In this document: positions 62,252-64,000 of the stretch, one piece after another | Layout of the letters: each line of letters begins with the position of its first letter | Numbering within the stretch: the first letter of the stretch is position 1 | Origin: Monosporascus cannonballus | Taxonomy: Eukaryota > Ascomycota > Sordariomycetes > Xylariales | Direction: 5' to 3' | Assembly (NCBI GenBank): GCA_004154925.1 | Contig: QJNS01000069.1 | Location: forward strand, 1-64,000 | Length of the DNA: 64,000 nucleotides | The notes under the pieces: generated by a model | The model's input: the letters and a program-made list of their open reading frames with translations, nothing else | Database searches by the model: none | What the model was told of the DNA's origin: nothing | Program-made: the position numbers and the translations under genes

Positions 62252-62667
62252 ATTATGATTTAACGGTTTTAATTTTTGGAAACGGTCGGGATCTTGAAAA
62301 ACTAAACCCCAACCTAGCTAAAAAGTTATATAACTGGTTTAAAAGGCTTAAGGGCCCTAATTGGATAAAAAGGCTTAACCCGGATAAATATCCAAAGGGG
62401 GCTTAAAAAGGCTTAAAAAGATTTAATCAGAAAAATATCGTTAATCCGTAATAAGTATTTTAAACCAAAACGAAAATATATACGTTTAATATTTCCATAA
62501 TTTAAATAGCTTTAGCTTGCAATATAATATTGTTACTTAAAGCATTTTTGGAATTACGAAACGTAATACAATTACTGTATTTATTGCTCAGATTCTTGCG
62601 ATATTTCTGCTAACATAAACTCGTCGACTTAAGGTTTAATAATTGTTTAAACCGCCTAACCGTCACA
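62252..62667 (+). repeat. 3' LTR of Gypsy-M
   Basis: 416 bp, TATTATGATT start (RIP form of TGTTATGACC), CCGTCACA end. More RIP-altered in its GC-rich half than the 5' copy. Confidence 0.88.
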
Positions 62668-64000
62668 TTTTCGTATACGTCGTTAATGCCAATATAATTA
62701 ATCCCAAAACGCAAAATTCGTTAAATATTTTTTTAAGCTTTAAACGATTTTAACGATTTTACGGAATTAAAATCAAAATCTATAGCCGAAATTTAAGCTT
62801 TAAATAAAATAAATATTATTAATTAAAATCCGGTAAACTAAAGGTTTTCTTTTTTGAATCTTATAAATTACAATATTATCATTTCGTATAATTCTATTAT
62901 TATTAATAAAAGTTTTTTAATAGGCGTTAGGCGCTAATATGATGTTTGGCCTGTTCCCAGATATTCTCGAAATCTGGATATTTTTTTTATTTAATTAAAT
63001 ATTAGGGAAATCCGTTTTATTTTCCTATATTATGAATCTTCTTTAGTTCGTACGTTTATTTATTTTTTATTTTTATGTCGTTTTATGCCGTATATACCTT
63101 AATTATATTCGTTTTTAATGCGAATAGAAAAACGAAAAAATTATGTAAAATTTAATTTTTACTAAAGATTCAAATTAATAATTATTTTTTGAAATTTCCG
63201 TAATAGTTTTATATAGACCAATATATTTAAAATCGAAATTTCCATTAGGTTATTTTGTTTAAATATCTTTAATAACAAGGAAACCATTTTTTCTTTATCA
63301 AAAATTAGTTCTTTTAACCTTTTTTAAATACAATATTTATTCATTTAAATTCGTACGAATTTTATTTGTATTTTTATTTTTTAATATAAAAATTACCTTA
63401 ATATTAATTAGACTATTATTGCGTATTTCTTTATAAACCTTTAAAATAAAATCAAAATTTATATCTGTTAATATTATTTTAATACTCTCGTACTAATTAC
63501 TACTATATACTAATTATACAATTAATAATATTTAAGCTAATTATTTTATTCGTAATTAATATAATATCGAAAATAAACGTCCAAAATTTAATTTATTCTT
63601 TTCGTTAGTTTATTTATTTAAAATCTAAAGGTATTAAAACATTTATAATTTAAATTAATTTATATTATAAAGTTGTATTAAAACCTAAATACGAATATCG
63701 AGTTTTTGTTCAAAATACGTTTTATTAATAATTTGTAAATAATACAAATATACTTAAAAATATATATATCATTTATCTGGGGATTATATTTTCGTAATAT
63801 AAAAAGAAATAAGAAGATTTCGTAAATCAAGAGATAATTACGAAACTATTATCATAATATATTTTTGTAATTAGAACTTTATAACATAAAAAGTTTAATA
63901 ACAAAATCCAATATAATTGAATCTAATAAGTACATTATAATTAATAATTATTATAATTTTCTTACAGCTTATGTCGTTAAAACTTTATTTTAACGTAAAT
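62668..64000 (-). pseudogene. Gypsy-O pol relic, chromodomain and integrase end
   Basis: From about 62905 the sequence is collinear with the chromodomain-integrase part of B (37920 onward) and C (32010 onward) on the minus strand, and it runs off the window. 62668-62900 is the untranslated 3' part. No open frame. Confidence 0.7.

Larger units (their letters stand above)
55928..62667 (+). mobile_element. Gypsy-M chromovirus (plus strand), nested in Gypsy-O
   Basis: 6.7 kb. 5' LTR 55928-56316 (389 bp; a block of about 25 bp present in the other LTR is missing) and 3' LTR 62252-62667 (416 bp). The polypurine tract GAAAAAGGGGAGATCG sits directly before the 3' LTR. Flanks are TTTGC on the left and TTTCG on the right, so there is no clean duplication. 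Among the larger family-1/2 elements it alone is on the plus strand. Confidence 0.85.

Noticed and set aside
55923..62672. TTTGC / TTTCG as target duplication of Gypsy-M
   Set aside because: Only three of five positions agree and the difference is not a RIP-type change, so it was not called.
1..64000. tRNA, rRNA or other structured RNA genes
   Set aside because: No cloverleaf with intact A/B boxes or rRNA-like block was seen by eye. A tRNAscan/Infernal run would be decisive.

Overview
The window looks like a filamentous ascomycete (Pezizomycotina) chromosome. About 61 of 64 kb is a very AT-rich, RIP-mutated (repeat-induced point mutation) transposon graveyard. CpA is almost absent, the surviving C/G sits mostly in CpG, and former Trp/Gln codons read as TAA/TAG. 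The only intact gene I can support lies in a normal-composition island of about 2.7 kb (about 6426-9095). It encodes a secreted carbohydrate-esterase/feruloyl-esterase-type enzyme with a 48-bp fungal intron. The species cannot be named from the sequence.

Layout from left to right. 1-93 is a 10-bp tandem repeat next to an unidentified RIP-damaged reading frame (92-476). 475-5552 is a stack of chromoviral Ty3/Gypsy right ends, all in minus orientation and each apparently inserted in the previous one. 6035-6425 is a solo LTR with target duplication (TSD) ATTAT. 6426-9095 is the gene island. 9218-11092 is a Fot1/pogo DNA transposon relic with a TA duplication.

11153-46392 is a single Gypsy element (called C here), bounded by 393- and 392-bp LTRs and the TSD CTGTG. 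Later insertions have split it open. They are a 130-bp TG...CA insert (TSD TATTG), Gypsy-A (11859-26006, TSD CGTGT) which itself holds Gypsy-N1 (14988-22381, TSD ATTTT), a Copia element (26416-31922, TSD GGTTT), a solo LTR (34534-34906, TSD ATAGG), and a Tc1/mariner element (36210-44399, TA) which itself holds Gypsy-B (36856-43643, TSD GTTTG). Every one of these duplications can be read directly, so the order of insertion can be reconstructed.

The right part has a 1-kb unidentifiable AT-rich gap and a complete Gypsy-J (47459-54360, TSD ATATA). A truncated LTR follows, then Gypsy-O (from 55166, running off the right edge), which is interrupted by the opposite-strand Gypsy-M (55928-62667). The Gypsy elements in which I could read the pol 3' end (A, B, N1, M and by similarity C and O) carry a chromodomain after integrase, i.e. 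they are chromoviruses.

The least expected item is a second reading-frame relic of about 480 codons downstream of the chromodomain in Gypsy-N1 (about 20521-21957). It stays in one frame, is interrupted only by TAA/TAG, and belongs to no family I recognise. No tRNA, rRNA, CRISPR array or telomere repeat was seen.
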